Shown here: piece after piece, positions 1 through 8,574 of the stretch
How the letters are laid out: each line of letters begins with the position of its first letter
How positions within the stretch are numbered: the first letter of the stretch is position 1
From: Lysobacter sp. 5GHs7-4
GTDB lineage: Bacteria; Pseudomonadota; Gammaproteobacteria; Xanthomonadales; Xanthomonadaceae
Reading direction: 5' to 3'
Length of the DNA stretch: 64,000 nucleotides
Assembly (NCBI RefSeq): GCF_021284765.1
Contig: NZ_CP089924.1
Location: 886,001 to 950,000 of the forward strand
Translations under genes and position numbers: made by a program
Notes under the pieces: model-generated
The model's input: the letters and a program-made list of their open reading frames with translations, nothing else
The model's database searches: none
What the model was told of the DNA's origin: nothing

Positions 1-332
1 GGTGGGTTTTGCGTGTCGCCCCAGCGGTTGTAGAGCGCGAACACGCGCAGGCCTTCGGGGCTGGCGTAAAAGCGTTCCATCTCCGCCCGCTCGTCCGCAT
101 TCAGCGCCTGATCGATGGCGTTCTGCATCGCAGCCTCCACCGCGGTGCCGGGAATGCGGTCGACGCAGGCGAGTTCGGCGGCCGTGGTCTCGTTGCCGCG
201 CACCATCTTTTTCAGACCCTCGACATACGCCGAGGCCATGGCTTTGGCGGTGGCCGAGATCGGCGGGCCGTCTGCGGCGTAGGCGCACGTGCTCACAGCG
301 ATCGAAAGCAGCAGCGGCAGCGTGCGCAACAT
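1..332 (-). CDS. Secreted protein of unknown function, 3' end outside window
   Basis: The frame is open from an ATG at 332 down to base 1, so only the first 110 residues are visible. It opens with a signal peptide (MLRTLPLLLSIAVSTCAYAA, cleavage near residue 20). The mature part is helical, with ATAKAMASAYVEGLKKMV, a Cys near residue 60, and NADERAEMERFYASPEGLRV. That last stretch resembles the DUF2059 type, in which a helical periplasmic protein ends in 'F..SP.G', but this is only a resemblance. Start choice rests on the signal peptide directly following the ATG. Expected location is periplasmic or secreted. Confidence 0.7.
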   Translation of the reverse strand, partial: MLRTLPLLLSIAVSTCAYAADGPPISATAKAMASAYVEGLKKMVRGNETTAAELACVDRIPGTAVEAAMQNAIDQALNADERAEMERFYASPEGLRVFALYNRWGDTQNP

Positions 333-442
333 GGCGTTCTCGGGTGGGGGCCGGCAGCACCATCGCAGAACGGGCCGCGGCGATGCAAGCGCCCAGCCAT
401 CCAATCGCTTACGCACCGCTGACGGCATCGCAGCGCCCCGGG

Positions 443-465
443 GTAGGAGCGGCGCAAGCCGCGAC
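443..465 (+). repeat. REP-like extragenic palindrome, copy 1
   Basis: GTAGGAGCGGCGCAAGCCGC then GACC: a short palindrome (GCGGCGCAAGCCGC core) lying between two genes. It matches, with few changes, the elements near 15046, 15116, 15165, 52016 and 52097. Such elements are dispersed intergenic repeats in Xanthomonadaceae and Pseudomonas. Confidence 0.65.
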
Positions 466-513
466 CGTGCACTCAGCCGCCTCGATGCCGGACGTGCGCA
501 GTCGCGGCCGCCC

Positions 514-2979
514 TCAAAACATCTTGTCCGGATCCTTGATGAAGGTCCCCGCGAACTCCAGCCGGATGCCCTTGATCGCCGCTTTCAGCTTGGTCAGGTC
601 GACGGTATCGGTGTCGCCAGCCTCCACCTTGGGCGAGGACAGCACCCAGTCGGTGTACAGCGTGGGCTCGGAATACGAGGTGCGGAAGTCTTCGGCGATG
701 GCGGCGCGCACGCGGATGCAGTCGCCGGGTTGGTCGGGCGGGCTGCCGGCCAGGTCGTAGCGGAAGGTCAGGTTGACCGGCACGCCATGGAAGTGGAATT
801 CCTTCATCTGCCCTTGGCTCAGACGCCGATCGTCGTAGGCGCCGTTGGTGCGCACGGTGAACTCGATTTCGCCCTTGCTGGGGCGTTGGCCGTCCACCCA
901 TTCCACCCAGGCGTAGATCTCGTTCACGCGCACGCGGCTGACGCGGCCCCAGTTGGCCAGCGGGCCGCGAGTGGGCGTGAGGCGCAGGTCGATGCGCTCG
1001 CCCTTGAGCAAGGCCTCGCAGGCATGCGTGGGCAGCGCGTACTTCTGCCGCGTGTAGGGTTGCGGCGGCGGGTTGAAGCTTTCCAGTGCGCGCGCCTGCA
1101 GCTTCTTCAGGTCGGCCAACGCGACCAGGTCGCCGGCCAGGTCGGCGATGCCGCGGTGGTGGTCGCGCGCGGGCAAGGCGTCGCTCAGCGCCCAGTAGCG
1201 GTAGGCGGCGTCGAACTGGGTCAGCGCCACCAGCATCGAACGCTGCACGGCGCGGTAGTTGCCCCACAGCACCACCATGGCCTGACCGGACAGCGTCTGT
1301 TCCTGCTTCAAGCCTTCGATCTCGGCCGCGACCGCGTCGTACTGGCGGCGCGCGATTTCGGTCTGCAGCTTGGAGCGCGCGATCTCCTGCACCAGCGGCG
1401 GCAGCGCGGCTTGTGCGGCGGTCAGCGCGCGGCCGTAGATCACCAGGATCTTGAGTTCCTTCAGATACTCCTCGGCGCCGCCGATGCCTTCCTTGATCGC
1501 CGGTGCCAGTTGGGTTTCCACCTCCACCCACAACTGGTCCCAGTACGCGCCGGCCGAGGGCGCGCCCTTGGCGTCGTCGGACATGGTCTCGCGGGTGAGC
1601 GCGGACAGGTCGTCGGCGAACTTCTTGGCGTTGTCGATCTTCTCCACGCTGGCGACGATCGCCATGCACATCTTGACGATCTTCTCGATGACCTGGCCGA
1701 CTTTGACCAGCACCTTCATGATCTCGGCCAGCTTGGCTGCGGTGCTGGCCACGTCGGCGGCCGCCTTGGCCGCGCTGGCGGCGCCGCCGGCGTTGCCGCC
1801 GAACATCGAGGCCACGCCGGAGACGAAGGAGAACACCGCGCCGACGATGGCGAACGCGGCCTCGCGCTGCTTGGCTTCCTTCCAGGCGTCCATGCCGCGC
1901 TTGAACTCGCTTTCGGCGCGGCGCACGTTGGCGCTTTGCGGCTCGATCGAATTCTGCGCGCGCTGGATGTTGGCCGTGGCTAGACGCAGGTTTTCGGCCA
2001 GTTGCTGGCCGACCAACGTCTGGAAGGCGTTGCTGTCGTCCTTCTCGCCCAGCACGCGTTTGGCGGCCTGCTTGCGCGCGGCCAGGTCGTAGCTGCGGTC
2101 GCTGAGGCGGGCGAAGGTGCCGGCGTAGGCCTGCAGGGCGGGCACGTGTTCCTTGGCCAGGTCGCCGTAGAACGTGGCGCTCAGATACGGCACCTGGTCG
2201 GGGTCGAAACGCACCGGGCGCAGCAGTTCCTGCGCGCTGCGGCAGCCCAGCGCCACGGTCTGCCAGGCGCTTTGGTCCGGCATCAGCGCGATCAGGCCGT
2301 CCATGCGCGACAGCAGCTCCAGCGCCTGCTCGCCCTTGCCTTCCATGCCCAGCGCCTGCGCGGCGAACAGCATGCGCTCCAGCAGCGCCTTGCAGGCCGG
2401 CAGCGGCAGCGCGGTCAGGTTGATCGCTTCTTCGGTGAACGGCAGCGGTTTCTTCTCGTCCAGCGGGTAGGTGCTGACCACCACCTGCCGCGGCGTCAGC
2501 GGATTGGGCAGGTCGGTCTTGCCGCGCACCTCGTGCTGGCCCCATTGCGGGTCGTTCCATTTCATCCAGCGTTCGACGCTGCGCTTGACGGTGACCGGGC
2601 TGAGGTAGCCGACGTAGAAGCCCAGGCGGAAGGTGATTTCCCAGCCGCGCTTTTCCATCAGCAATTGCGCGCCGGCTTCCAGGCGCCGCGCCATCACCAC
2701 GATGTGTTCGTATTCGCGGCAGAGAATGGGCGCGTCGTCGGCGTGCTGGGCGCTGACGGTGTCGGCGAAGATCAGCAGACGGTCTTCGTTTTCGCGCTCG
2801 GTCTTGATGCGGCGCGGCTGCTGTAGGGCATCGGCTAGGTCCAGGCGCATGCCCACCACCAGCCACCAGTTGTCGGCGCGGCTGACCCGCACCAGCGGGC
2901 CGGCGTGGTAGGGGTTGTCGATGATGGCGTCCCAATCGGGCTCGGCCCCGGCGGTGGGGGCGGTCGATAGCGTGGTCAT
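514..2979 (-). CDS. Large helical protein with central hydrophobic hairpin, possible alpha-pore-forming toxin-like
   Basis: 821 residues from the ATG at 2979, chosen because MTTLSTAP follows a GGAGG-like site; an open extension to 3060 looks non-coding. No family is recognised with certainty. Residues 270-370 are charged, helical and coiled-coil-like. Residues 375-443 form a long Gly/Ala-rich hydrophobic stretch (AFAIVGAVFSFVSGVASMFG), followed by amphipathic helices and, in the last 170 residues, a beta-rich region (NLTFRYDL, CIRVRAAIAE). A helix bundle with one buried hydrophobic hairpin is the layout of alpha-pore-forming toxins such as Cry6/HblB types; the assignment here is inference from layout only. 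There is no signal peptide. It is divergent from the beta-trefoil gene at 3164, with 184 bp between the starts, so the two may share control. Confidence 0.8.
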   Translation of the reverse strand: MTTLSTAPTAGAEPDWDAIIDNPYHAGPLVRVSRADNWWLVVGMRLDLADALQQPRRIKTERENEDRLLIFADTVSAQHADDAPILCREYEHIVVMARRLEAGAQLLMEKRGWEITFRLGFYVGYLSPVTVKRSVERWMKWNDPQWGQHEVRGKTDLPNPLTPRQVVVSTYPLDEKKPLPFTEEAINLTALPLPACKALLERMLFAAQALGMEGKGEQALELLSRMDGLIALMPDQSAWQTVALGCRSAQELLRPVRFDPDQVPYLSATFYGDLAKEHVPALQAYAGTFARLSDRSYDLAARKQAAKRVLGEKDDSNAFQTLVGQQLAENLRLATANIQRAQNSIEPQSANVRRAESEFKRGMDAWKEAKQREAAFAIVGAVFSFVSGVASMFGGNAGGAASAAKAAADVASTAAKLAEIMKVLVKVGQVIEKIVKMCMAIVASVEKIDNAKKFADDLSALTRETMSDDAKGAPSAGAYWDQLWVEVETQLAPAIKEGIGGAEEYLKELKILVIYGRALTAAQAALPPLVQEIARSKLQTEIARRQYDAVAAEIEGLKQEQTLSGQAMVVLWGNYRAVQRSMLVALTQFDAAYRYWALSDALPARDHHRGIADLAGDLVALADLKKLQARALESFNPPPQPYTRQKYALPTHACEALLKGERIDLRLTPTRGPLANWGRVSRVRVNEIYAWVEWVDGQRPSKGEIEFTVRTNGAYDDRRLSQGQMKEFHFHGVPVNLTFRYDLAGSPPDQPGDCIRVRAAIAEDFRTSYSEPTLYTDWVLSSPKVEAGDTDTVDLTKLKAAIKGIRLEFAGTFIKDPDKMF

Positions 2980-3163
2980 GCAGCCTCCAGTGGTGTCCGC
3001 AAACACATCCGTGTTGCGGCGGGGGAGGCCAGGCCACGGGTTCCGGGACGTGGGCCGCAAGTGCGGCGAGTATACGCGCGCTTTAGATGCTTAAAAGGTG
3101 CCACTACCGTGCCGTGCGCCCGTGGGTTAGCTTGGCCGCTCGCCATTCCACAGGGGGAGTCGC

Positions 3164-3652
3164 ATGGACGCTTACGGCAATCTGACCAGCGTCGAAGAGT
3201 TCTTCAGCAACCGGGTGCGTTTCGTCTCCTACTTGGACCCGGATGTGTCGATGGGCTATTTCCCGCCCGATGCCGATACCAGCGGCGCGCACTGCGCGCG
3301 CGTGCACCGGTTGTCGGCAGGCAACCCGAATCAGACGGTGTGGACGTCCAGCCCGGCCTCGCCGGACAGCTTCAGTTTGTCGCCGGACTGGGCGCAGTAC
3401 CTGACCTGGCAATGCGGCGCGGGTGGCGTGCTACTGACCCAACCCATGGCCGACCCGGGTGACGGCAGCCTGGTCTTCGCGCCGGCGTTCAAGGTGGATT
3501 TCCTGCAGGGCGACTGCTGGTTCGCCTTGAACGACTTCGACCGCGACCAGGTGGTGGACATCAGCGAGTCGGGCACCGCCGAGGGCAACGCGATCATCGC
3601 GTTCCCGTGGAATGGCGGTGCGAACCAGATCTGGCGCGCGCAGGCGGTGTAA
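3164..3652 (+). CDS. Beta-trefoil (ricin/AbfB-like) protein without signal peptide
   Basis: 162 residues; ATG preceded by AGGGGGAG at good spacing. Residues 17-25 (VRFVSYLDP) and the aromatic-rich repeats look like a lectin/AbfB beta-trefoil. The last strand carries NQIWR, the QxW signature of ricin-type trefoils (residues about 154-158). Such domains bind sugars or sit next to catalytic or pore domains. Only one clear QxW is visible, so some binding sites may be lost. It stands alone and is divergent from the helical 821-residue protein; joint action of the two (binding plus membrane damage) is possible but unproven. Confidence 0.75.
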   Translation: MDAYGNLTSVEEFFSNRVRFVSYLDPDVSMGYFPPDADTSGAHCARVHRLSAGNPNQTVWTSSPASPDSFSLSPDWAQYLTWQCGAGGVLLTQPMADPGDGSLVFAPAFKVDFLQGDCWFALNDFDRDQVVDISESGTAEGNAIIAFPWNGGANQIWRAQAV

Positions 3653-3661
3653 CGCCCGTGG

Positions 3662-4456
3662 TCAGACGGCCAGGAAGTCCAGCACCGTCGCCACGAACTC
3701 GTCGTGAAACTCCACGTTCGCCAGATGCACGCCCGGCAGCAGCTTGAATTTTGCGCCGGGAATGGTGGCCGCGATCAGCTCGCCGTCGGCCGCGGTACTG
3801 ACCGGATCGTACTGGCCGGCGATCACCAGGGTGGGGTTGCGGATCAAGGCGATGGGGCGGCGCAGGTCGGCGTCGCGCACGGCAGCGTAATTGCCGGCCA
3901 GGCCGTGGCGGTCGGTGGCCAACAGCATGGCGCGGTAGCGTTCCACCACCGGCGGGTTGGCCTGCAGCATGTGCGCGGGAAACCAGTTGGAGAGGAACAC
4001 CTCCGCGGTCTCGCGCATGTCTGGCGCCTGCAGCACGGAATCGATGCGCGCGGCCCAGGGTGCGGCCGGCCCCCAGTGGGCGGCCGTATTGCTGAGGACC
4101 AGGCGGTCGATGCGTTCGGGCGCGTGCACGCCCAGCCACTGGCCGATGAAGCCGCCCAACGACAGGCCCAGGAAGTGCGCGCGTTGGATGCCCAGCGCAT
4201 CCATCAGCTCCAGCGCGTCGCGGCCCAGGCGATCCAACGAATAGGCGCCGGGCGCGACGCCGGAGCCGCCGTGGCCGCGGGTGTCGTAGCGCAACACGCG
4301 GTAATGGCGCGCCAGCGCCGGGACTTCTTCGTCCCACATGTGCAGGGTGGTGCCGATGGAGTTGGACAGCACCAGCACGGGCAACGCCGGGTCGCCGTCG
4401 AAACGGTAGGCGATGCGGTTGCCGTCGCCGGCGTCGAGGTAGTGGGTGTCGCTCAT
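3662..4456 (-). CDS. pcaD: Alpha/beta hydrolase, 3-oxoadipate enol-lactonase-like (PcaD)
   Basis: 264 residues, the usual length for PcaD. Hydrolyses 3-oxoadipate enol-lactone in the beta-ketoadipate pathway if the assignment is right. Visible features: oxyanion region LSNSIGTTLHMWD (residues 30-42), strand RVLRYDTRGHGGS, nucleophile elbow GLSLGG with Ser99, acid motif AGQYDPVS near 220, and the catalytic His in LPGVHLANVE near 244. The opening 'SNS(I/L)GT...W' motif is the PcaD hallmark. No other pca gene is in the window, so it may act on a related lactone or ester. Divergent from a LysR gene at 4595, as many pca genes are. Confidence 0.8.
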   Translation of the reverse strand: MSDTHYLDAGDGNRIAYRFDGDPALPVLVLSNSIGTTLHMWDEEVPALARHYRVLRYDTRGHGGSGVAPGAYSLDRLGRDALELMDALGIQRAHFLGLSLGGFIGQWLGVHAPERIDRLVLSNTAAHWGPAAPWAARIDSVLQAPDMRETAEVFLSNWFPAHMLQANPPVVERYRAMLLATDRHGLAGNYAAVRDADLRRPIALIRNPTLVIAGQYDPVSTAADGELIAATIPGAKFKLLPGVHLANVEFHDEFVATVLDFLAV

Positions 4457-4557
4457 GCCTGATCTCCCGAGGGCGGCGCCGTTGCGAACCGGACGGTTCG
4501 CGAAAGGGCGGCGCGGGCCATGGAAGACAGGCTAGTTGCGGCGGCGGTGGCTTGATA

Positions 4558-4583
4558 TTACAAAGAGTTCAAAGTCTTTGTAA
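4558..4583. promoter_or_regulatory. LysR-type operator palindrome between pcaD-like gene and its divergent regulator
   Basis: Perfect inverted repeat: TTACAAAGA, an 8-nt centre, TCTTTGTAA. It ends 11 bp before the LysR start and lies about 100 bp upstream of the divergent hydrolase. Size and placement fit a LysR autoregulatory site; binding is inferred. Confidence 0.6.
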
Positions 4584-4594
4584 GAAAGTCCGAC

Positions 4595-5554
4595 ATGGCC
4601 GATTTCACCCTGCACGACCTGCAATGCTTCGACGCCGTGGTTCGGGCCGGCGGCTTCCAGGCCGCCGCGAACGTGTTGCACCGTTCGCATCCGGCGGTGT
4701 TCGCCGCCGTCGCCAAGCTGGAGCGGCAGCTCGGACTGAGCCTGTTGGACCGCAGCGGCTACCGCGTGCGTCCGACGCAGGCGGGACTGTCCCTGCATCG
4801 GCGCGCGCAATCGCTGTTGCGCGAACTCGACGGCCTGCGCACGCATGCCGAGCAACTGGCGATGGGCGAGGAAAGCGAGCTGCACATCGTGATCGGCGAC
4901 CTGTGCCCGCGGCCGCAGGCCTTGGGGCTGTTGGGGCGATTCTTCGCGCAATGCCCGGGCACGCGCCTGCACCTGCACTTCGAGGCGGTCACGGGACCAT
5001 GGGAGCGGCTGTTCGACGGCGATGCCGACCTGATCCTGCATCGCGTCGACAAGGGCGATCCGCGGCTGGAATGGCTGGATCTGGGCAAGGTCGCGATGGT
5101 GCCGGTGGTCGGCGCGGGTCTGCTGCCCACGCCGTTGCCGCGCGCGCTCACGCCCGAGCGCATGCGCGCCTACACCCAATGCGTGATGCGCGATACCGCG
5201 CGCCATACGCCCGCGCGCGACTACTTCGTGATCGAGGGCGCGCCGCAGTGCACGGTCGGCGATCAGCTGATGAAGAAGGAAATCATCCTGCAGAACCTGG
5301 GCTGGGGGCACATGCCCAGGTTCCTGGTCGAAGACGAATTGCGCGACGGACGGCTGCGGTCGATCGCCGGGCGCCATTTTCCGGGCCGCGTCGAGGAGTT
5401 GGTGGTGGCGCGTCGCCGCGACCGTCCGCAAGGACCGGTCGCGCAGCGGTTGTGGCAGTACCTGGAAACGCAGGCGCCGCAACTGCGGCTTGCGCTGGAA
5501 CCCGGACCCGCCGTCGCGAAGACGCGCGCCAGGCGCGGAGCCGGCAAGCACTGA
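4595..5554 (+). CDS. LysR family transcriptional regulator
   Basis: 319 residues. The N-terminal winged helix-turn-helix is clear (LHDLQCFDAVVRAGGFQAAA, then SHPAVFAAVAKLERQLGLSLLDR, residues 6-50), followed by an effector-binding domain to about residue 295 and an Arg/Ala-rich tail. Effector loops include DADLILHRVDKGD (about 145-157). Divergent from the PcaD-like hydrolase, which it probably controls in response to an aromatic-derived ligand. The palindrome just upstream of its own start suggests negative autoregulation. Confidence 0.9.
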   Translation: MADFTLHDLQCFDAVVRAGGFQAAANVLHRSHPAVFAAVAKLERQLGLSLLDRSGYRVRPTQAGLSLHRRAQSLLRELDGLRTHAEQLAMGEESELHIVIGDLCPRPQALGLLGRFFAQCPGTRLHLHFEAVTGPWERLFDGDADLILHRVDKGDPRLEWLDLGKVAMVPVVGAGLLPTPLPRALTPERMRAYTQCVMRDTARHTPARDYFVIEGAPQCTVGDQLMKKEIILQNLGWGHMPRFLVEDELRDGRLRSIAGRHFPGRVEELVVARRRDRPQGPVAQRLWQYLETQAPQLRLALEPGPAVAKTRARRGAGKH

Positions 5555-5705
5555 GGCGCAATGCGTTCACCCGTACCGCACCGCGTTCCGCCGGTCGTGC
5601 GTCTGCGTTTCACGGATAGCCACGAAACAGCGGTGTTTGCGGGTTGACCGCCGTCATCGGGCCGGGAAGACTGCGCTCACCCAAGCGGCATCCGGAGCGT
5701 AGGCG

Positions 5706-6029
5706 ATGGATTGGCAGACGGTGGTAGTCGGCGTTTTGGTGTTGATCAATGTCGTGGCGTCGTTGGCGGTGATGCGCAGCCCGGTGTTGTCGGGCGGTCA
5801 ACGGCTGGTGCAACTGGGGCTGATCTGGTTGCTGCCCTTGATCGGGGCGGTCATCTGCCTGGCATTCGCGATCACGGAAGCGCGCGCGGTGCGCGACTCC
5901 CTGTCGCCGGCTCAGGTATCCATCGATCATGGCGACGGCGGTTTCGTCGCGACCAGCCCGTTTGCCGGCGACTGTTTCGGCGGTGGCGATGCCTGCGGAG
6001 GTGGCGACGGGGGTGGCGGAGGCGACTGA
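5706..6029 (+). CDS. Small two-helix membrane protein with Gly-rich tail
   Basis: 107 residues. Two membrane helices are visible (about residues 5-23, VVVGVLVLINVVASLAVM, and 36-56, LGLIWLLPLIGAVICLAFAI). The second, with its W-LLP-G pattern, resembles the PLD-nuclease N-terminal membrane segment. The tail is acidic then Gly-rich with two Cys (CFGGGDACGGG). Function unknown. It lies 28 bp before the DUF1697 gene on the same strand, so the two could be co-transcribed. Confidence 0.7.
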   Translation: MDWQTVVVGVLVLINVVASLAVMRSPVLSGGQRLVQLGLIWLLPLIGAVICLAFAITEARAVRDSLSPAQVSIDHGDGGFVATSPFAGDCFGGGDACGGGDGGGGGD

Positions 6030-6057
6030 TCCCGCGGCGTTCCAGTAAGCTGGACGC

Positions 6058-6570
6058 ATGCCCACCTATATCGCCCTGCTGCGCGCCGTGAATGTCGGCG
6101 GCACCGGAAAGTTGCCGATGGCCGAGCTGCGCGCGATGTGCGAAGCGGCGGGCTTCGAGGACGTGCGCACCTATATCGCCAGCGGCAACGTGCTGTTGCG
6201 CAGCGCCAAGGGTGCGGAGCACGTCAAGCGGACGCTGGAAAAGAAGCTGGCCGAGTACGCCGGCAAGCCCGTGGGCGTGATCGTGCGCGACGGCGCCGAC
6301 CTGGCGCGGGTGCTGGCCGCCAATCCGTTTCCGCAGGGCGCGCCCAATCGGGTGGTGACGATCTTTCTGGACGCCGCGCCGCCCAAGGACACGCTGGAGA
6401 AGGCCAAGCACCTGCGCGACGAGCAGATCGCGCTGGGCGAACGCGAGATCTACGTGCATTACGGCGACGGCATGGCGGACTCGAAGCTGGCGATTCCCGC
6501 CGCGGCGACGGGCACGGCGCGCAACATGAACACCGTGGCCAAGCTGATCGAATTGTCGAAGGCGGTCTAG
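6058..6570 (+). CDS. DUF1697 family protein
   Basis: 170 residues, the normal length for the family. The opening signature is clear: MPTYIALLRAVNVGG, then KLPMAELRAMCEAAGFEDV and TYIASGNVLL (residues 1-48). The C-terminal part carries VHYGDGMADSKL. Cytosolic, with no established biochemical role; the family is widespread and stand-alone. The start is fixed because the family motif begins at residue 1. A TAAG-type -10-like element precedes it. Confidence 0.92.
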   Translation: MPTYIALLRAVNVGGTGKLPMAELRAMCEAAGFEDVRTYIASGNVLLRSAKGAEHVKRTLEKKLAEYAGKPVGVIVRDGADLARVLAANPFPQGAPNRVVTIFLDAAPPKDTLEKAKHLRDEQIALGEREIYVHYGDGMADSKLAIPAAATGTARNMNTVAKLIELSKAV

Positions 6571-6674
6571 ACCATCGCCGCATCGCAGCGTTGCATGCGC
6601 GGGCGCGCCGCTCGCTTGACCTCAAGCGCACTTGAGGCCTTAGCGTAGGGGCATCTCCCAGAGCTTTCGCCGCC

Positions 6675-7502
6675 ATGACGCCGCAACTGCAAGACCTGGA
6701 CCTCTATCTGCGCCGCCTGGGCTACGCCACCGCGCCGGCGCCCACCCTCGATACCTTGCGCGATCTGCAACTGCGGCACACCTCGACCTTCGCCTTCGAA
6801 ACCCTGGCCGCGCTGCTGCACGCGCCGGTGGCGGTGGACCTGCCGTCGCTGCAGCGCAAACTGCTGCAAGACGGTCGCGGCGGCTACTGTTACGAGCTCA
6901 ACCGGCTGTTTCTGGCCTTGCTGCAGGATCTTGGTTTCGAAGCGCGCGGCGTGACCGGCCGGGTGGTGATGGGCGGGCCCGAGGACGCGTTGCCGGCGCG
7001 CACGCATTTGTTCGTGCAGGCGACCGTGGCTGGCGTGCCCTACCTGGCGGACGTGGGCTTCGGCAGCATGGTGCCGACCGGGCCGCTGCGCCTGGACAGC
7101 GAGCAGCCGCAGGCCACGCCGCACGAGGACTACCGCGTGAGCCGTTTCGGCGAGGGATACATCCTGCGCGCCCGCGTCGGCGACGAATGGCGCGGTCTGT
7201 ACGTGTTCGACCTGCAGCCCACCGCCGAGATCGACTACGTGGTGGGCAACTGGTACGTGTCCACCCATCCCGAATCCCCGTTCCGCGGTCAACTGTACGC
7301 CGCGCGCATGGGGCCGGGCCTGCGCAAGACCCTGCGCAACGGCAGCTATGCGGTGCACCGCCTGGGCGCGGCCAGTGAGCGAAGGGAACTGGAGGATGCC
7401 GACGCGGTGTTGGCGGTGTTGCGCGACGAGCTTGGCATCCGCGTGCCGGTGGATCGGGAGATTCACGCCGCGATTTCGCAGCGTTTGGCGCTAGCAAAGT
7501 AG
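6675..7502 (+). CDS. nhoA: Arylamine N-acetyltransferase
   Basis: 275 residues, the standard NAT length. Transfers an acetyl group from acetyl-CoA to arylamines, arylhydrazines or arylhydroxylamines in the cytosol. The full Cys-His-Asp triad is visible: Cys72 in GRGGYCYELN, His111 in ARTHLFV and Asp126 in YLADVGFGS. The conserved N-terminal LRDLQLRHTSTFAFE (about residues 28-42) precedes it. It is monocistronic. The role may be detoxification or building of an aromatic metabolite; nothing nearby decides this. Confidence 0.95.
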   Translation: MTPQLQDLDLYLRRLGYATAPAPTLDTLRDLQLRHTSTFAFETLAALLHAPVAVDLPSLQRKLLQDGRGGYCYELNRLFLALLQDLGFEARGVTGRVVMGGPEDALPARTHLFVQATVAGVPYLADVGFGSMVPTGPLRLDSEQPQATPHEDYRVSRFGEGYILRARVGDEWRGLYVFDLQPTAEIDYVVGNWYVSTHPESPFRGQLYAARMGPGLRKTLRNGSYAVHRLGAASERRELEDADAVLAVLRDELGIRVPVDREIHAAISQRLALAK

Positions 7503-7531
7503 CGACGCTGGCCGACCAGCCATGATGCGCA

Positions 7532-8077
7532 TCAACGCACTCGCTGCGCGGAGCTGCACCCGGAATAGAACGTTTCGCAGGCGCCGCCGGAGTCCTGGCC
7601 GCACTGATTCAAAGCGCCGGATACCGCGTCCTTCTCGGACGGTGCCCTGAACGACACGAAGGTCCCGCCGTTGCCCTCGCCCCAGGCGGAAGCGGCGCAT
7701 TGGTTGTGGTATTCCAGACTGATCTTGCAATTCGTGCCGCCGTGATCGCGGCAACGCGCCAGCGCAGCGTCCACCGCTTTGCGCTTGCTGGGCATGTCCG
7801 TCACGGCTCCCATGTTGCCCGTGGCCGAATCGATGGCGATCGCACCCCAGCGCGTCGCCCAGACGGGTGCCGGCGGCGATGAGTCGGCGTCGCCTTGGGT
7901 GGGTGGCCCGGGAATGCACTGCGACTGACCCTGTGTCCAATTGGGATTGGGCACGAAGTTGTCGGGACAGCCTTGCTCGGCTTTCGCATTCGCCGCCAAG
8001 GCGGCCATCAGCACCGTGGCCCACGCACATTTGGAAAGCTTCGCTTTGCCGCTCGCCAACGCTCTTGGATTGCTCAC
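7532..8077 (-). CDS. DUF4189 secreted protein, downstream copy
   Basis: 181 residues from a GTG start at 8077 that overlaps the stop of the preceding gene by four bases (GTGA), so translation is probably coupled. Signal peptide KCAWATVLMAALAANAKA. The mature part has CPDNFVPNPNWTQGQSQCIPG, then the DUF4189 core: RWGAIAIDSATGNMGAV, ALARCRDHGGTNCKI, FYSGCSSA. Six or more Cys suggest disulphides. DUF4189 proteins are small exported proteins; in some type IV secretion loci they act as inhibitors of effectors or as accessory proteins, but nothing here shows that. Paralogue of its upstream neighbour. Confidence 0.85.
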   Translation of the reverse strand: MSNPRALASGKAKLSKCAWATVLMAALAANAKAEQGCPDNFVPNPNWTQGQSQCIPGPPTQGDADSSPPAPVWATRWGAIAIDSATGNMGAVTDMPSKRKAVDAALARCRDHGGTNCKISLEYHNQCAASAWGEGNGGTFVSFRAPSEKDAVSGALNQCGQDSGGACETFYSGCSSAQRVR

Positions 8078-8574
8078 TGCACTTGCTCGGCGTAGCTGCA
8101 TTCGGTCAGGAAGATCTCGCAGCTTTCCGCGCGCTGTCCGCATTCCCGCAATGCGACCTGCTTGGCCACCGTGGCGTTCACGCCGCCGCCTGCGGAGATC
8201 GCATACGTGCCCGCCGCCTCTTTGCCCGAGGCGATCGCCGCGCATTGATTGGTGAACGTCAGCAAGAGTTTGCACTGCGTTCCGCCGCGAACCTGGCAGT
8301 CGCGCATGGCCTCCTTCTCGGCCTTGCGCTTGCTCGTCATCGCCGTGGCGACGCCGATCTTGCCGGTCACGACGTCGCTTGTGAAGGCGCCCCAGCGCCG
8401 CTCCCACGTTTCGAACGGTCCGCTGTACCCGCTGCCGCCCGCCGGAATGCACTGGACATTCGGCGTGCCCGCCGCATTGGGAATGAAACCGGCGGGGCAT
8501 CCGTCTTCCGCGGCCGCGGGTCTCGCAAGCGCGAGCATCGATGCCAGGACCAGTAAACCGCCGAAGTTTTTCAT
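8074..8574 (-). CDS. DUF4189 secreted protein, upstream copy
   Basis: 166 residues, starting at the ATG at 8574 behind GGGGAACGACAAG. Signal peptide MKNFGGLLVLASMLALARPA, then AEDGCPAGFIPNAAG. The DUF4189 core follows: WERRWGAFTSDVVTGKIGVA, AMRDCQVRGGTQCKLL, ALRECGQRAESCEIFLTECS, with paired Cys. First gene of a two-gene unit with the overlapping paralogue. The duplication is old, since the two share the layout but only part of the sequence. Periplasmic or secreted; molecular role unknown. Confidence 0.88.
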   Translation of the reverse strand: MKNFGGLLVLASMLALARPAAAEDGCPAGFIPNAAGTPNVQCIPAGGSGYSGPFETWERRWGAFTSDVVTGKIGVATAMTSKRKAEKEAMRDCQVRGGTQCKLLLTFTNQCAAIASGKEAAGTYAISAGGGVNATVAKQVALRECGQRAESCEIFLTECSYAEQVQ

